A stretch of 64,000 nucleotides of DNA from Clostridium estertheticum. Its GTDB lineage: Bacteria; Bacillota; Clostridia; Clostridiales; Clostridiaceae. The DNA lies in the NCBI RefSeq assembly GCF_026650985.1, contig NZ_CP086239.1, positions 992,001 to 1,056,000 of the forward strand. Direction: 5' to 3'. This document shows positions 26,629 to 36,255 of this stretch, in pieces; position 1 is the first letter of the stretch; each line of letters opens with the position of its first letter. The position numbers and the translations under genes were made by a program. The notes beneath the pieces were generated by a model. It worked only from the letters and a program-made list of their open reading frames with translations, was not told the DNA's origin and made no database searches.

Positions 26629-28425
26629 TTGAAAGTAAAGGATATTATGACGAAAAGTGATTTCAAACTAAAAGAAAATAATACTTTTTATGAGGCATCA
26701 CAGTTATTTAATAATAATGAAGTAGAAGTAATACCGATATTAGATAAAAAAGATATTTTAGTTGGAGTTATAACGAAAAGTGATATAATTAAAAATTTTA
26801 TTAATGGTATAAGCCCTGATACATATGTAAAATACCTTTTAAGGGGTACAATAAATATTATAAATGAAGATTCTAAAATATCAGACTGCATTGATAAAGC
26901 GGAAGATTATATGGCAGTTATAAATTCAGATGGTAAATTTGTAGGAATTTTAAGCATAAATAATTATAAGCAACGGGTTGCTAATTCATTAGAAAAAATA
27001 AATGATCCTAAGCAAAGATTAAACTGCAATAATGAATGTGGCATTGTAAAGCTAAATTGCATAGAATTGGATGCGGTTATTGAAGCATCCTTTGATGGTA
27101 TCTATATAACCGATGGTAAAGCTAATACATTAAAGATTAATAAATCTTATGAAAACATAACAGGGTTACAAAGAAAAAATATGATAGACAGAAATATGTA
27201 TGAACTAGAAAAAGAGGGATATATATCTAAGTCATCTACTCTTATGGTATTAAAAAATAGAAGATCTAATACAATTGAGCAGGAATTTAGTACAGGTAAA
27301 AAAGTGTTGGTTTCAAGTAATCCTATTTTTGATGTCGAAGGCAATATAAATATGGTGGTTACAAATGTACGAGACATAACGGAACTATACGAGCTACAAG
27401 ATCAGCTTGCTAAAAATATGAAGTTAACAGAAAAATACTATTCAGAGATAGAGGCTATGAGAATACAGTATCTAAATTTAACAGACGTGATTGCGAAGGA
27501 TAAAACAATGTTAGACTTATTGGAAGTTGCTAAAAGAGTAGCTAATGTGGATACTACTGTTTTAATACTCGGAGAAACTGGAGTTGGAAAAGAAGAAATC
27601 GCTAAATTTATATATAAAAATAGTATGAGACGTGACAAAAACTTTATAAAAATTAATTGTGGAGCAATTCCTCAAAATCTTATAGAATCTGAGCTCTTTG
27701 GGTATGTAAAAGGTGCATTTACAGGGGCTAACAAGGAAGGCAAGATGGGGCTTTTTGAAGTGGCAGATGGAGGTACAGTTTTTTTGGATGAAATTGGAGA
27801 ACTTCCTTTAGACATACAAGTTAAGCTGCTTAATGTACTTCAAGAGGGAGAAGTTGAAAGAGTTGGGGCGGTGAAACCAGTAAAGATTGATATAAGAATA
27901 TTAGCAGCTACAAATAGAAACTTAGAAGATATGATTAAAAATAAAATATTCAGAGCAGATTTATATTATCGTTTAGCTGTTGTACCTCTTATTGTACCAC
28001 CTTTAAGAGATAGGAGAGAGGATATTTTACCTTTAATTCAGCATTTCTTATCTAAATTAAATGATAAATATAATTTTGAAAAGACTTTCACTATTGAGGC
28101 GTTGAGTACACTTTATAATTACAGTTGGCCGGGGAATGTACGTGAACTCAAAAATATTGTAGAAAGGGTTATAGTGATGAGTAATGGCAATAAAATATTC
28201 AAAAGTGACTTGCCAATTGAATTATTGCAGAGTATTATAGGAAAAGTTATTCAGTGCGAAGAGATATGTAATTTAAAAGAGGCAGTTGAAAAAGTAGAAG
28301 CAAAACTTATTAGTATGGCTTTTGATGATGCTGGTAACGTTCGTGATGCTGCAAAAAAATTGGGCATTAATTCTACTACTTTTTTTAGAAAACGTAAAAA
28401 ATATTTAGAGATGGGAATGTTGTAA
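26629..28425 (+). CDS. Sigma-54-dependent activator with CBS and PAS sensing domains
   Basis: A 598-residue enhancer-binding protein. Two CBS motifs fill about residues 1-120 ([11 protein letters not shown] at the start) and probably sense an adenine nucleotide. A PAS domain lies near 145-255, then the AAA+ domain from about 285: Walker A GETGVGKE, the sigma-54 contact loop GAFTGA, Walker [12 protein letters not shown], and [11 protein letters not shown] Fis-type helix-turn-helix ends the protein ([21 protein letters not shown]). I start at TTG 26629, eight bases after GAGAGG; GTG 26620 overlaps that site. It lies between two operons with -24/-12 promoters and is the obvious regulator of both. 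Confidence 0.92.
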   Translation: MKVKDIMTKSDFKLKENNTFYEASQLFNNNEVEVIPILDKKDILVGVITKSDIIKNFINGISPDTYVKYLLRGTINIINEDSKISDCIDKAEDYMAVINSDGKFVGILSINNYKQRVANSLEKINDPKQRLNCNNECGIVKLNCIELDAVIEASFDGIYITDGKANTLKINKSYENITGLQRKNMIDRNMYELEKEGYISKSSTLMVLKNRRSNTIEQEFSTGKKVLVSSNPIFDVEGNINMVVTNVRDITELYELQDQLAKNMKLTEKYYSEIEAMRIQYLNLTDVIAKDKTMLDLLEVAKRVANVDTTVLILGETGVGKEEIAKFIYKNSMRRDKNFIKINCGAIPQNLIESELFGYVKGAFTGANKEGKMGLFEVADGGTVFLDEIGELPLDIQVKLLNVLQEGEVERVGAVKPVKIDIRILAATNRNLEDMIKNKIFRADLYYRLAVVPLIVPPLRDRREDILPLIQHFLSKLNDKYNFEKTFTIEALSTLYNYSWPGNVRELKNIVERVIVMSNGNKIFKSDLPIELLQSIIGKVIQCEEICNLKEAVEKVEAKLISMAFDDAGNVRDAAKKLGINSTTFFRKRKKYLEMGML

Positions 28426-28445
28426 AATATATTTTTATATAACTT

Positions 28446-28461
28446 TGGCATGAGTATTGCT
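28446..28461 (+). promoter_or_regulatory. Sigma-54 (-24/-12) promoter before the 4-hydroxybutyryl-CoA dehydratase gene
   Basis: TGGCATGAGTATTGCT has GG and GC separated by 10 bases. It differs from the Lux-operon site by one base and lies 20 bases after the activator gene and 70 bases before the dehydratase start. Confidence 0.92.
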
Positions 28462-28531
28462 ACATTTATAAATGTAAAGTGAAATAAATGTAAAGTAACA
28501 TAAAAATATATATGTGAAGGGAATGGTTTTA

Positions 28532-29986
28532 GTGGGATTAATGACTGGAGAACAATATGTAGAGAGTCTTAGAAAATTAAATCTGAAGGTTTATATGTTT
28601 GGGAAAAAGGTGGAAAATGTAGTGGACAATCCTATAATTCGTCCATCAATGAACTCAGTTAAAATGACTTATGATTTGGCACAGATGCCTGAGTACGAAG
28701 ACTTAATGACAGCTACTTCAATAATTACAGGTAAAAAAATCAATAGATTTGCTAATGTACATCAAAGCACTGAAGACCTAATTAAAAAAGTTAAAATGCA
28801 AAGGTTATGTGGCCAAAAAACTGCTTCATGTTTCCAAAGATGTGTTGGTATGGATGCATTCAACTCTGAATATAGCACTACTTATGAAATTGATAAAGCT
28901 TATGGAACAAAGTATCATGAAAGATTTAAAAAGTTTTTAAAATATATTCATGAAAATGATTTAATAGTAGATGGAGCAATGACGGATCCAAAAGGAGATA
29001 GAGGACTTTCAATAACAAAACAAGAAGATCCAGATATGTATCTTCACGTAGTTGAAAGAAGACCGGATGGTATTGTGGTTCGCGGTGCAAAGGCTCATCA
29101 AACTGGTATATGTAATTCTCATGAAGTTTTAGTTATGCCAACTATGGCTATGAGACCAGATGAAAAGGATTATGCAGTATCATTTTCGATACCAACAAAC
29201 ACAGAAGGGATTATTATGATTCTTGGACGTCAATCTTGTGATACAAGAAAAAGTGAAGAAGGCGCAGATATAGATGTTGGAAATTATAATTATGGTGGAG
29301 TGGAAGCTTTAACTATTTTTGACAATGTATTCGTACCAAATGATAGGATATTCTTAAATGGAGAAACTGAATTTGCAGGAATGCTTGTTGAAAGATTTGC
29401 AGGATATCATAGACAAAGTTATGGTGGGTGCAAAACTGGTGTAGGTGATGTGCTCATTGGAGCTACGGCTGTAGCTGCAGATTACAATGGAACCAATAGA
29501 GTATCACACATTAAAGACAAATTGATAGAAATGACTCACTTAAATGAAACACTATACGCTTGTGGAATTGCATGCTCTGCAGAAGGTCATAAAACTGAAT
29601 CAGGTAACTATATAATAGATTTGTTACTTGCTAATGTATGTAAACAAAATGTTACAAGATTCCCATATGAAATAGTAAGACTTGCGGAAGACATTGCTGG
29701 AGGACTCATGGTAACTATGCCTGCAGACAAAGATTTTAAAGATCCGATAACTGGACCCTATCTTGAAAAATACTTAAAAGGTGTTGCATCTGTTTCAACT
29801 GAAAACAGGATGAGAATATTAAGATTAATAGAAAACTTAGCACTTGGAACAGCTGCTGTTGGTTATAGAACAGAATCAATGCATGGTGCAGGATCACCAC
29901 AGGCTCAAAGAATAATGATAGCAAGACAAGGTAATTTGGCTCATAAAAAAGCCTTAGCAAAAGTAATAGCTAGAATAAAAGAATAA
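28532..29986 (+). CDS. abfD: 4-hydroxybutyryl-CoA dehydratase / vinylacetyl-CoA isomerase
   Basis: A 484-residue flavin and [4Fe-4S] enzyme that converts 4-hydroxybutyryl-CoA to crotonyl-CoA. The cluster ligands known from C. aminobutyricum (Cys99, Cys103, His292, Cys299) are all present here, shifted by one: C100 and C104 in CFQRC, H293 in GYHRQ and C300 in YGGCK. GDRGLS, HQTG and YRTESMHGAGSPQAQR match the family throughout. GTG 28532 is chosen, nine bases after AAGGGA; it gives MGLMTGEQYV, as in relatives, but GTG 28514 and ATG 28541 are possible. It is a single gene followed by a terminator. Confidence 0.96.
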   Translation: MGLMTGEQYVESLRKLNLKVYMFGKKVENVVDNPIIRPSMNSVKMTYDLAQMPEYEDLMTATSIITGKKINRFANVHQSTEDLIKKVKMQRLCGQKTASCFQRCVGMDAFNSEYSTTYEIDKAYGTKYHERFKKFLKYIHENDLIVDGAMTDPKGDRGLSITKQEDPDMYLHVVERRPDGIVVRGAKAHQTGICNSHEVLVMPTMAMRPDEKDYAVSFSIPTNTEGIIMILGRQSCDTRKSEEGADIDVGNYNYGGVEALTIFDNVFVPNDRIFLNGETEFAGMLVERFAGYHRQSYGGCKTGVGDVLIGATAVAADYNGTNRVSHIKDKLIEMTHLNETLYACGIACSAEGHKTESGNYIIDLLLANVCKQNVTRFPYEIVRLAEDIAGGLMVTMPADKDFKDPITGPYLEKYLKGVASVSTENRMRILRLIENLALGTAAVGYRTESMHGAGSPQAQRIMIARQGNLAHKKALAKVIARIKE

Positions 29987-30044
29987 ATTATTAAATAAAT
30001 TCTGCAAATAAAATTAAAACAAAAAATGTAATAAGGTACACCTC

Positions 30045-30082
30045 AAAAATATGATTTCTATAAGGAAATCATATTTTTGTTT
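30045..30082 (+). terminator. Rho-independent terminator after the dehydratase gene
   Basis: AAAAATATGATTTC (30045-30058) pairs with GAAATCATATTTTT (30065-30078) around TATAAG, and is followed by GTTT. Confidence 0.85.
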
Positions 30083-30411
30083 AGAACTCCAATTCTTTCA
30101 ATTGTAGCCACTTCAGTCACGTTGAGTAGTTTAACTTGTATATCTAAAATACTTGGGAAAAAATATGTTTTAAAAATGAAACACGTTTCAAATATGCAAC
30201 AGAAATAAGTATAAGGTGTAACACCCATAATATGCAAGGTTTTATGAAATCCGTCAATTTAAATTGTTAAGATGTGTTTCTTTTATGATACATATTTTAT
30301 TATTTTTTTTATAATATTTACACAAAACAATAATCAGAATATTTAATTAAAAGACGCAAATAGAACGATTAACCATCAATAGTTTTCAAATGTATAATTT
30401 TGCTATAACTT

Positions 30412-30427
30412 TGGCATAGGAATTGCT
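30412..30427 (+). promoter_or_regulatory. Sigma-54 (-24/-12) promoter before the 4-hydroxybutyrate dehydrogenase gene
   Basis: TGGCATAGGAATTGCT has GG and GC separated by 10 bases. It shares an ACTTTGGCAT context with the site at 28446. Confidence 0.9.
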
Positions 30428-30597
30428 ACATATGTAGTATGAAATGCAATTGAGAGAGAAATGTTTTAATGAAAGGAGAGTAATACTTAGACTTCAAATA
30501 TTACAAGTAAAAAAATAAGCAGATATAAGAACTCGAAAATAGACTTAAACATGAATTTTAACAAAAATAAATATGGATAAAAGAAAGGTAGGATATT

Positions 30598-31716
30598 ATG
30601 AAAAACTTTCAATTAGTACCTCAGATTCATACTTTTAATAATTTTAAAGATTTTGCAGATGAGTTTAAAATTGGTGAAGGTGACTTAGTATTAACTCAAG
30701 AATTTATGTATGAACCATTTATGAAATATTTAAATTTAAAAGCAGACTTTATTTTTCAAGAAAAATATGGTGTTGGTGAACCTTCTGACGAGATGATTAA
30801 CAAGATTATTGCAGCTATGCCTAATAAAAAAGTCAAAAGAATTGTAGGTATAGGGGGCGGAACTGTTATAGATATTTCTAAATTAATGGTTTTTAAGGAT
30901 GTAAAAAATTGTCTTGATTTGTTTGAGAAAAAAGTACCTTTTATAAGGGATAAGGAATTAATAATTATCCCTACGACTTGCGGAACTGGAAGCGAAGTAA
31001 CTAATATCTCAATTGCAGAAATAAAATCAAAATATACCAAAATGGGACTTGCGACTGATGAGTTGTTTGCAAATCAAGCAGTGCTTATTCCAGAGTTAAT
31101 TAAGGGATTACCTTTTAAATTTTTTGTTGCTAGCTCCATAGATGCATTAATTCATGCTATTGAATCTTTTGTATCTCCTAAGGCTAGTGTATACACAGAG
31201 ATATTTTCAGTTAAAGCTATAGAAATGATTATGAAGGGCTACATGGAAATTATAGAAAAAGGTGAGGATCATCGTCAGAATTTACTAAAGGAATTTTCAA
31301 CCGCCAGTAACTATGCTGGAATTGCTTTTGCAAATGCTGGAGTTGGAGCAGTTCATGCTATGTCTTATCCATTAGGTGGAGTTTATCATGTAGCACACGG
31401 AGAAGCAAACTATGAACTATTTACTGAAGTTTTTAAAATGTACAGTAAAAAGAATCCAAATGGAAAGATAAAGGAAATAAATACTCTTTTGGCAAATGTA
31501 TTAGGTCTTAGTCATGGTGAGGATGTTTATAAAGAAATTGAAAATGTGTTAAATAAATTATTGATGAAAAAGCCATTAAAAGAATTTGGAATGAAGAAAG
31601 AAGAAATAAAATTGTTTACTGATAGCGTTATAGAGTCGCAACAAAGATTATTAGTAAATAATTACGTAGCATTATCAAGAGAAGAAATGATTGAAATATA
31701 TACAAATTTATATTAG
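30598..31716 (+). CDS. 4hbD: 4-hydroxybutyrate dehydrogenase (iron-containing alcohol dehydrogenase family)
   Basis: A 372-residue NAD-dependent enzyme that reduces succinate semialdehyde to 4-hydroxybutyrate. GIGGGTVIDISK near 84-95 is the nucleotide-binding loop, and PTTCGTGSEVTN near 125-136 is the family core. Likely metal ligands are D182, H186 (SIDALIHAIES), H253 (AVHAMS) and H267 (HVAHGE). The sequence EKYGVGEPSDEMIN and the LYxxL-less C-terminus match the C. kluyveri enzyme closely from end to end. AAAGGTAGGATATT precedes ATG 30598. It is followed after 28 bases by an amino-acid permease, probably on the same transcript. Confidence 0.95.
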   Translation: MKNFQLVPQIHTFNNFKDFADEFKIGEGDLVLTQEFMYEPFMKYLNLKADFIFQEKYGVGEPSDEMINKIIAAMPNKKVKRIVGIGGGTVIDISKLMVFKDVKNCLDLFEKKVPFIRDKELIIIPTTCGTGSEVTNISIAEIKSKYTKMGLATDELFANQAVLIPELIKGLPFKFFVASSIDALIHAIESFVSPKASVYTEIFSVKAIEMIMKGYMEIIEKGEDHRQNLLKEFSTASNYAGIAFANAGVGAVHAMSYPLGGVYHVAHGEANYELFTEVFKMYSKKNPNGKIKEINTLLANVLGLSHGEDVYKEIENVLNKLLMKKPLKEFGMKKEEIKLFTDSVIESQQRLLVNNYVALSREEMIEIYTNLY

Positions 31717-31744
31717 GAAACATATTTTTAGGAGGTAAATTTCA

Positions 31745-33133
31745 ATGGAAAATCAAGGTGGTCAGCAGGTATTTAAACGTACTTTAAAATTACATCACTT
31801 AACTTTATTTGGGCTGGCATATTTGGCGCCAATGATTGTATATGGAATATATGGTGTTATTTCTGAAACAACTCATGGCGTCGAAGCAGGAGCTTATCTT
31901 GCATCCTTAGTGGCTATGTTTTTTACTGCTCTAAGTTATTGCCACATGGTAAAGGCTTTCCCTGTAGCGGGATCAGCTTATACATATACTGGAAAAGCAA
32001 TCAGCCCGCACCTGGGATTCATGGTAGGGTGGGCAGTCATGCTTGATTATGTCTTCATCCCAATGGCAATCTGGCTCATTGGTGCTTCCTATTTTAACGC
32101 CGCGTTCCCAAGTATTCCATCATGGGCGTTTGTTTTAGGATTTATCTTCGTCACTACCTCAATCAACATCATTGGGATCAAGATTGGCGCACAAGTCAAT
32201 GTTGTCATGGTATTACTGCAACTTCTAGTAATCGGCGCTTTTATTGCTTTTAGCGTTAAAGCTGTGATGCATGGTATCGGTACAGGAACTATGTTATCGA
32301 TAAGTCCTTTTTACAACAAACATGTTCCGTTTGGCTTTGTGATGGCTGGAGCGTCTATTGCTTGTTATTCATTCCTTGGATTTGACGCCGTTTCAACTTT
32401 CGTTGAAGAAGCAGTTGACCCATTAAAGAATATTCCACGTGCTATCATACTTACAACGGTGATTGGTGGGTTGATTTTCATAGTGGCAACCTATACTACC
32501 CATATGGCTCACCCCGGCTATGTTTACAAAGATGCAGGTAATGCTGCATTTGAGATTGCAAAACAAGTTGCACCACCTATATTCGGTACCATTTTTCTAA
32601 TCGGCATGATTATCGCGCAGTTTGCCTCGGGTATTTCAGCCCAAGCAAGTGGTGCCCGACTTATGTATGCAATGGGGAGGGATAACGTATTACCTAAAAA
32701 AATATTTGGAGTACTGAGCAACAAATTTAATACTCCAATTAATAACATTATCATTACAGGCGTGATTGCCTTGCTTGCTCTTAAACTTACTGTTGCAACA
32801 TCTACATCCTTTATTAACTTTGGAGCTTTCACGGCATTTACATTTGTAAATATTTCGGTGATTGTCCATTATTTCATCAAGGAAAAGAGACGGTCATTTA
32901 AAGATACTATTCTGTTTTTGATTTTTCCAATGATTGGTGCAAGTTTTTGTTTCTTGCTTCTTACCAACTTAGACAAAGCTGCCCTGACTTTGGGATGCAT
33001 CTGGGCCACATGCGGTTTTATCTATTTAATATTTCTTACTAAAGGGTTTAACGTAAGCCCACCAGAAATGCTATCTGGCGGCGATGATGTAATAACAACT
33101 GACGTAGAAAGTAAAATAAAAATAGAACAATAG
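31745..33133 (+). CDS. APC-superfamily amino-acid permease, probably for 4-aminobutyrate
   Basis: A 462-residue membrane protein with 12 predicted helices. LTLFGLAYLAPMIVYGIYGVIS in helix 1 and FLGFDAVSTFVEEAVDPLKNIPRAI near 220-245 are typical of amino-acid/polyamine/organocation permeases. GABA as substrate is inferred from its place between 4-hydroxybutyrate dehydrogenase and GABA transaminase. Base composition is odd: 32041-32160 has 53 G+C in 120 bases, against 15 in 60 at 31201-31260, and GCC, GGC and ATC codons are frequent from about 31960 to 33060. Both ends of the gene are AT-rich like the rest. This suggests a recombined or imported middle. Confidence 0.88.
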   Translation: MENQGGQQVFKRTLKLHHLTLFGLAYLAPMIVYGIYGVISETTHGVEAGAYLASLVAMFFTALSYCHMVKAFPVAGSAYTYTGKAISPHLGFMVGWAVMLDYVFIPMAIWLIGASYFNAAFPSIPSWAFVLGFIFVTTSINIIGIKIGAQVNVVMVLLQLLVIGAFIAFSVKAVMHGIGTGTMLSISPFYNKHVPFGFVMAGASIACYSFLGFDAVSTFVEEAVDPLKNIPRAIILTTVIGGLIFIVATYTTHMAHPGYVYKDAGNAAFEIAKQVAPPIFGTIFLIGMIIAQFASGISAQASGARLMYAMGRDNVLPKKIFGVLSNKFNTPINNIIITGVIALLALKLTVATSTSFINFGAFTAFTFVNISVIVHYFIKEKRRSFKDTILFLIFPMIGASFCFLLLTNLDKAALTLGCIWATCGFIYLIFLTKGFNVSPPEMLSGGDDVITTDVESKIKIEQ

Positions 33134-33262
33134 TTATTTAAATAATGTAGCTCAAAGTGTTGAAAATATAATGTTTGCACAATGAAGTTGTTAATTAAAA
33201 ATTATATATAAAGTTAGAAATACAAATATTAGATTATTAATATAATCGAGGAGGAATTTATT

Positions 33263-34627
33263 ATGACAGAATTAAGAACTAGTTTACCCAAAATAATTAC
33301 AACAATACCGGGACCAAAAGCAAAGGAATTAATAAAACTTAGACAAGAAAATGTTCCAGTTGGAGTATCATCCGGAGTACCTACTTTTATTGAAAGAGGA
33401 GAAGGTGCAATGTTTGAAGATGTAGATGGAAATATCATGTTGGATTTTGTTGGTGGAATTGGAGTTTTAAATATAGGATACTCTAATCCAGAAGTTATTG
33501 AAGTTGTAAAAGAACAAGTTTCAAAATTTTTTCATTCAAGTATAAATGTAGTACAATATGAATCTTATGTACGTCTTGCTGAAAAGTTAAATAGTATTAT
33601 TCCGGGAGATTTTAAGAAGAAAACAATGTTTGTAAATAGTGGATCTGAAGCTATTGAAAATGCTGTGAAAATTGCCCGTAAATATACAAAAAGAACAGAG
33701 ATAGTTACATTTACAGGTGGATTTCACGGAAGAACAAGTTTAACTATGGCAATGACAAGTACAATAAAACCATATAAACTTGGATTTGGACCTTTCGCTC
33801 CAGGAGTTCATCAAGCAGAATTTCCTTATATTTATCGTCGTCCAGCTGGAATGCCTAAGGAAAATGCAATGAAGTATTACATTGAAAAATTAAAGAATTT
33901 CTTCTTAGAGAAAATAAATGTAGAAGACGTTGCAGCAGTAGTTATTGAGCCGCTTCAAGGCGAGGGTGGATTCCTTCCAACACCTATTGAATATGTAAGG
34001 GAGCTAAGACGTATATGTGATGAGAATGGAATATTATTAGTATGTGACGAAGTACAATCAGGATACTGCAGAACTGGTAGAATGTTTGCTAGTGAATACT
34101 GGGCAGACAATGGATTATATGCTGATATAATAACTTCTGCAAAATCACTTGGAGCTGGAATGCCAATCAGTGCAGTAACAGGTAGAGCTGAAATTATGGA
34201 TGCTTCTCAAGCTGGTGGAATTGGTGGAACTTATGCTGGAAACCCAATAGCATGTGTTTCAGCTTTAAAAGTTATTGAAATTATGGAAAGAGATAATTAT
34301 GCTGCTAAATCAAATCATATTGCAGAAATAGCTATGGATAGATTTAATAAAATGAAGGAAAAATATAAAATTATTGGAGATGTTCGAGGCCTCGGGGCAA
34401 TGATGGGTGTTGAGTTTGTTACTGATAGAGTAACAAAAGAACCAGCTTCAAAAGAAGTAAAATCAATAATTAAAGATTGCAACGATAATGGCTTAGTCAT
34501 ATTAAATTGTGGCGTTAGAGGAAACACCCTTCGTTGCTTAATGCCTTTATGTATTACGGATGAACAATTAAATGCAGGACTCGATATACTTGAAAATGCA
34601 ATTTCAAAGGTAAGCACTAAAGCATAA
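33263..34627 (+). CDS. gabT: 4-aminobutyrate aminotransferase (class III)
   Basis: A 454-residue PLP enzyme that converts 4-aminobutyrate and 2-oxoglutarate to succinate semialdehyde and glutamate. FVNSGSEAIENAVKIARK near 123-140 binds the PLP phosphate, TGGFHGRT near 151-158 stacks on the ring, CDEVQSGYCRTG near 261-272 holds the conserved Asp, and TSAKSLGAGMP gives the Schiff-base Lys at residue 294. AGGAGG precedes ATG 33263. It supplies the substrate of the dehydrogenase at 30598. No -24/-12 site is visible in the 129-base gap before it. Confidence 0.94.
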   Translation: MTELRTSLPKIITTIPGPKAKELIKLRQENVPVGVSSGVPTFIERGEGAMFEDVDGNIMLDFVGGIGVLNIGYSNPEVIEVVKEQVSKFFHSSINVVQYESYVRLAEKLNSIIPGDFKKKTMFVNSGSEAIENAVKIARKYTKRTEIVTFTGGFHGRTSLTMAMTSTIKPYKLGFGPFAPGVHQAEFPYIYRRPAGMPKENAMKYYIEKLKNFFLEKINVEDVAAVVIEPLQGEGGFLPTPIEYVRELRRICDENGILLVCDEVQSGYCRTGRMFASEYWADNGLYADIITSAKSLGAGMPISAVTGRAEIMDASQAGGIGGTYAGNPIACVSALKVIEIMERDNYAAKSNHIAEIAMDRFNKMKEKYKIIGDVRGLGAMMGVEFVTDRVTKEPASKEVKSIIKDCNDNGLVILNCGVRGNTLRCLMPLCITDEQLNAGLDILENAISKVSTKA

Positions 34628-34654
34628 AAAGTAATAATTATTATTTAGATTTTA

Positions 34655-34688
34655 AAATGGCTGTAGATAAATTTATCTACAGCCATTT
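34655..34688. terminator. Bidirectional terminator, perfect 34-base palindrome
   Basis: AAATGGCTGTAGATAAA (34655-34671) is followed directly by its reverse complement (34672-34688). It lies between gabT on + and the isomerase-like gene on -. The A and T runs at the ends suit both directions. Confidence 0.85.
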
Positions 34689-34728
34689 GTATAATTTGTT
34701 ATTAACAGGTTATAATGTTCAAACTTTT

Positions 34729-36210
34729 TTATTTAAATGGATTTTCTCCTTTATAAAGCATTCCTTTTGGTTGATTAAATGATAATTCTTTGACGCCTAA
34801 ATATCTAAATAAATTGTACATTGCTTTTCCATAATGGCCAAATGCAACTGCGCCATGATGTGGATATCTCTTTTCGATTAATACATTACGATAGAATCTT
34901 GCCATCTCAGGGATTGCAAAAACACCAATAGATCCAAATGATCGAGTTGAAACTGGTAATACTTCACCTTCTGCTACATATGCTGTTAATTCTGATTTTG
35001 CATTGCTTTGTAAGCGGAAGAATGTTATTTCGCCTGGAATAATATCTCCTTCAAGTGTCCCTCTTGTTATGTTTGGTTCTACATTAGGTTCTAGAGATCT
35101 TGCCATAATTTTTTGAAATTTCATAGTACCACTTGTTAATTTGCAGGCTGCTGTGTTACCACAATGGAACCCCATAAATGTGTCCTTTAATGTATAATCA
35201 AATTTACCTTTAATTTCTGATTCATACATATCATTTGGCACTGTATTATTAATATCAAGTAATGTTACAACATCTTGGCTTATACAAGTTCCTATATATT
35301 CACTTAATGCACCATAAATATCAACTTCACATGACACAGGAATTCCCATTGCAGTTAGTCTACTATTTACATAACAAGGTACAAATCCGAATTGTGTTTG
35401 GAATGATGGCCAACATTTGTTTGCAAATACAACAAATTTTCTTGAACCTTTATGTTCTTCCATCCAATCGAGTAATGTTATTTCATATTGAGCAAGCTTT
35501 GGCAGTATACCAGGCATTTTATTTCCCTTACCTAATTCTTTTTCCATACTAGCTATTACTTCTGGAATTCTTGAATCACCAGCATGAGCATTGAAGGCTG
35601 CGTATAAATCAAGTTCAGAATTTTCTTCTATTTCAACTCCTAGATTATATAATTGCTTAATTGGTGCATTACATGCTAGGAAATCTTGTGGACGAGGTCC
35701 GAATGAGATTATTTTCAAATTATCAAGTCCAAGTAATGTAGTAGCAACTGGTACAAATTCTGAAATCATATCAGCAACTTCACTAGCTGTTCCAACGGGA
35801 TATTCGGGAATAAATGCCTTTATATTACGTAGTGCTAAATTGTAACTCGCATTTAACATTCCGCAATAAGCATCCCCACGGCCATTCATTAAATTATCAC
35901 CGCTTTCCTCTGAAGCAGCTACAAACATTACTGGTCCACCAAATTGTTTTGCAAGTAAAGTTTCCGAAGTTTCAGGACCGAAATTTCCAAGGTATACTAC
36001 TAATGCATTTACACCAGCTTCTTTAATTTCTTTTAATGCTTTTAACATATGAGTTTCATTTTCTACAGTAGTTAAACATTCAAATATATCAACATTAGAT
36101 TTTTTATAAGATTCAACTACAGCTTTTCTACGGCTAACAGATAACTCCATTGGGAAGCAATCTCTGCTTACTGCAACAATTCCTAATTTTAATTGTGGTA
36201 AATTTTTCAT
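34729..36210 (-). CDS. L-fucose/L-arabinose isomerase family protein
   Basis: A 493-residue cytoplasmic protein of the aldose-ketose isomerase fold. Landmarks are LGIVAVSRDCFP at the start, VVYLGNFGPETSETLLAKQF near 85-105, CWPSFQTQFGFVPCYVNSRLTAMGIPVSCEVDIYGALSEYI near 275-315 with the conserved Glu and Asp, FMGFHCGNTA near 350 with a likely metal-binding His, and a closing RYPHHGAVAFGHYG. It would convert an aldose to its ketose. It heads a two-gene operon opposite to the GABA genes and interrupts that pathway between gabT and the CoA-transferase. The sugar is unknown. GGAGG precedes ATG 36210. Confidence 0.75.
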   Translation of the reverse strand: MKNLPQLKLGIVAVSRDCFPMELSVSRRKAVVESYKKSNVDIFECLTTVENETHMLKALKEIKEAGVNALVVYLGNFGPETSETLLAKQFGGPVMFVAASEESGDNLMNGRGDAYCGMLNASYNLALRNIKAFIPEYPVGTASEVADMISEFVPVATTLLGLDNLKIISFGPRPQDFLACNAPIKQLYNLGVEIEENSELDLYAAFNAHAGDSRIPEVIASMEKELGKGNKMPGILPKLAQYEITLLDWMEEHKGSRKFVVFANKCWPSFQTQFGFVPCYVNSRLTAMGIPVSCEVDIYGALSEYIGTCISQDVVTLLDINNTVPNDMYESEIKGKFDYTLKDTFMGFHCGNTAACKLTSGTMKFQKIMARSLEPNVEPNITRGTLEGDIIPGEITFFRLQSNAKSELTAYVAEGEVLPVSTRSFGSIGVFAIPEMARFYRNVLIEKRYPHHGAVAFGHYGKAMYNLFRYLGVKELSFNQPKGMLYKGENPFK

Positions 36211-36255
36211 TTTTCATTCCTCCGATTATTTTATTATGAATAGTTATTTATATAC

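Larger units (their letters stand above)
29987..30597 (+). other. 611-base intergenic region between dehydratase and dehydrogenase genes
   Basis: No convincing gene. It holds a terminator (30045-30078), an inverted repeat TGAAAC-AC-GTTTCA (30177-30190), a compact palindrome GGTGTAACACC (30215-30225), a direct repeat AATATGCAA (30191-30199 and 30229-30237) and the -24/-12 promoter at 30412. The repeats are candidate upstream binding sites for the sigma-54 activator. About 170 bases separate the promoter from the next start codon. Confidence 0.6.

Noticed and set aside
30177-30190. TGAAACACGTTTCA as a CcpA catabolite site
   Set aside because: The arms fit loosely but the central bases do not match the usual cre consensus, so I list it only as an inverted repeat.
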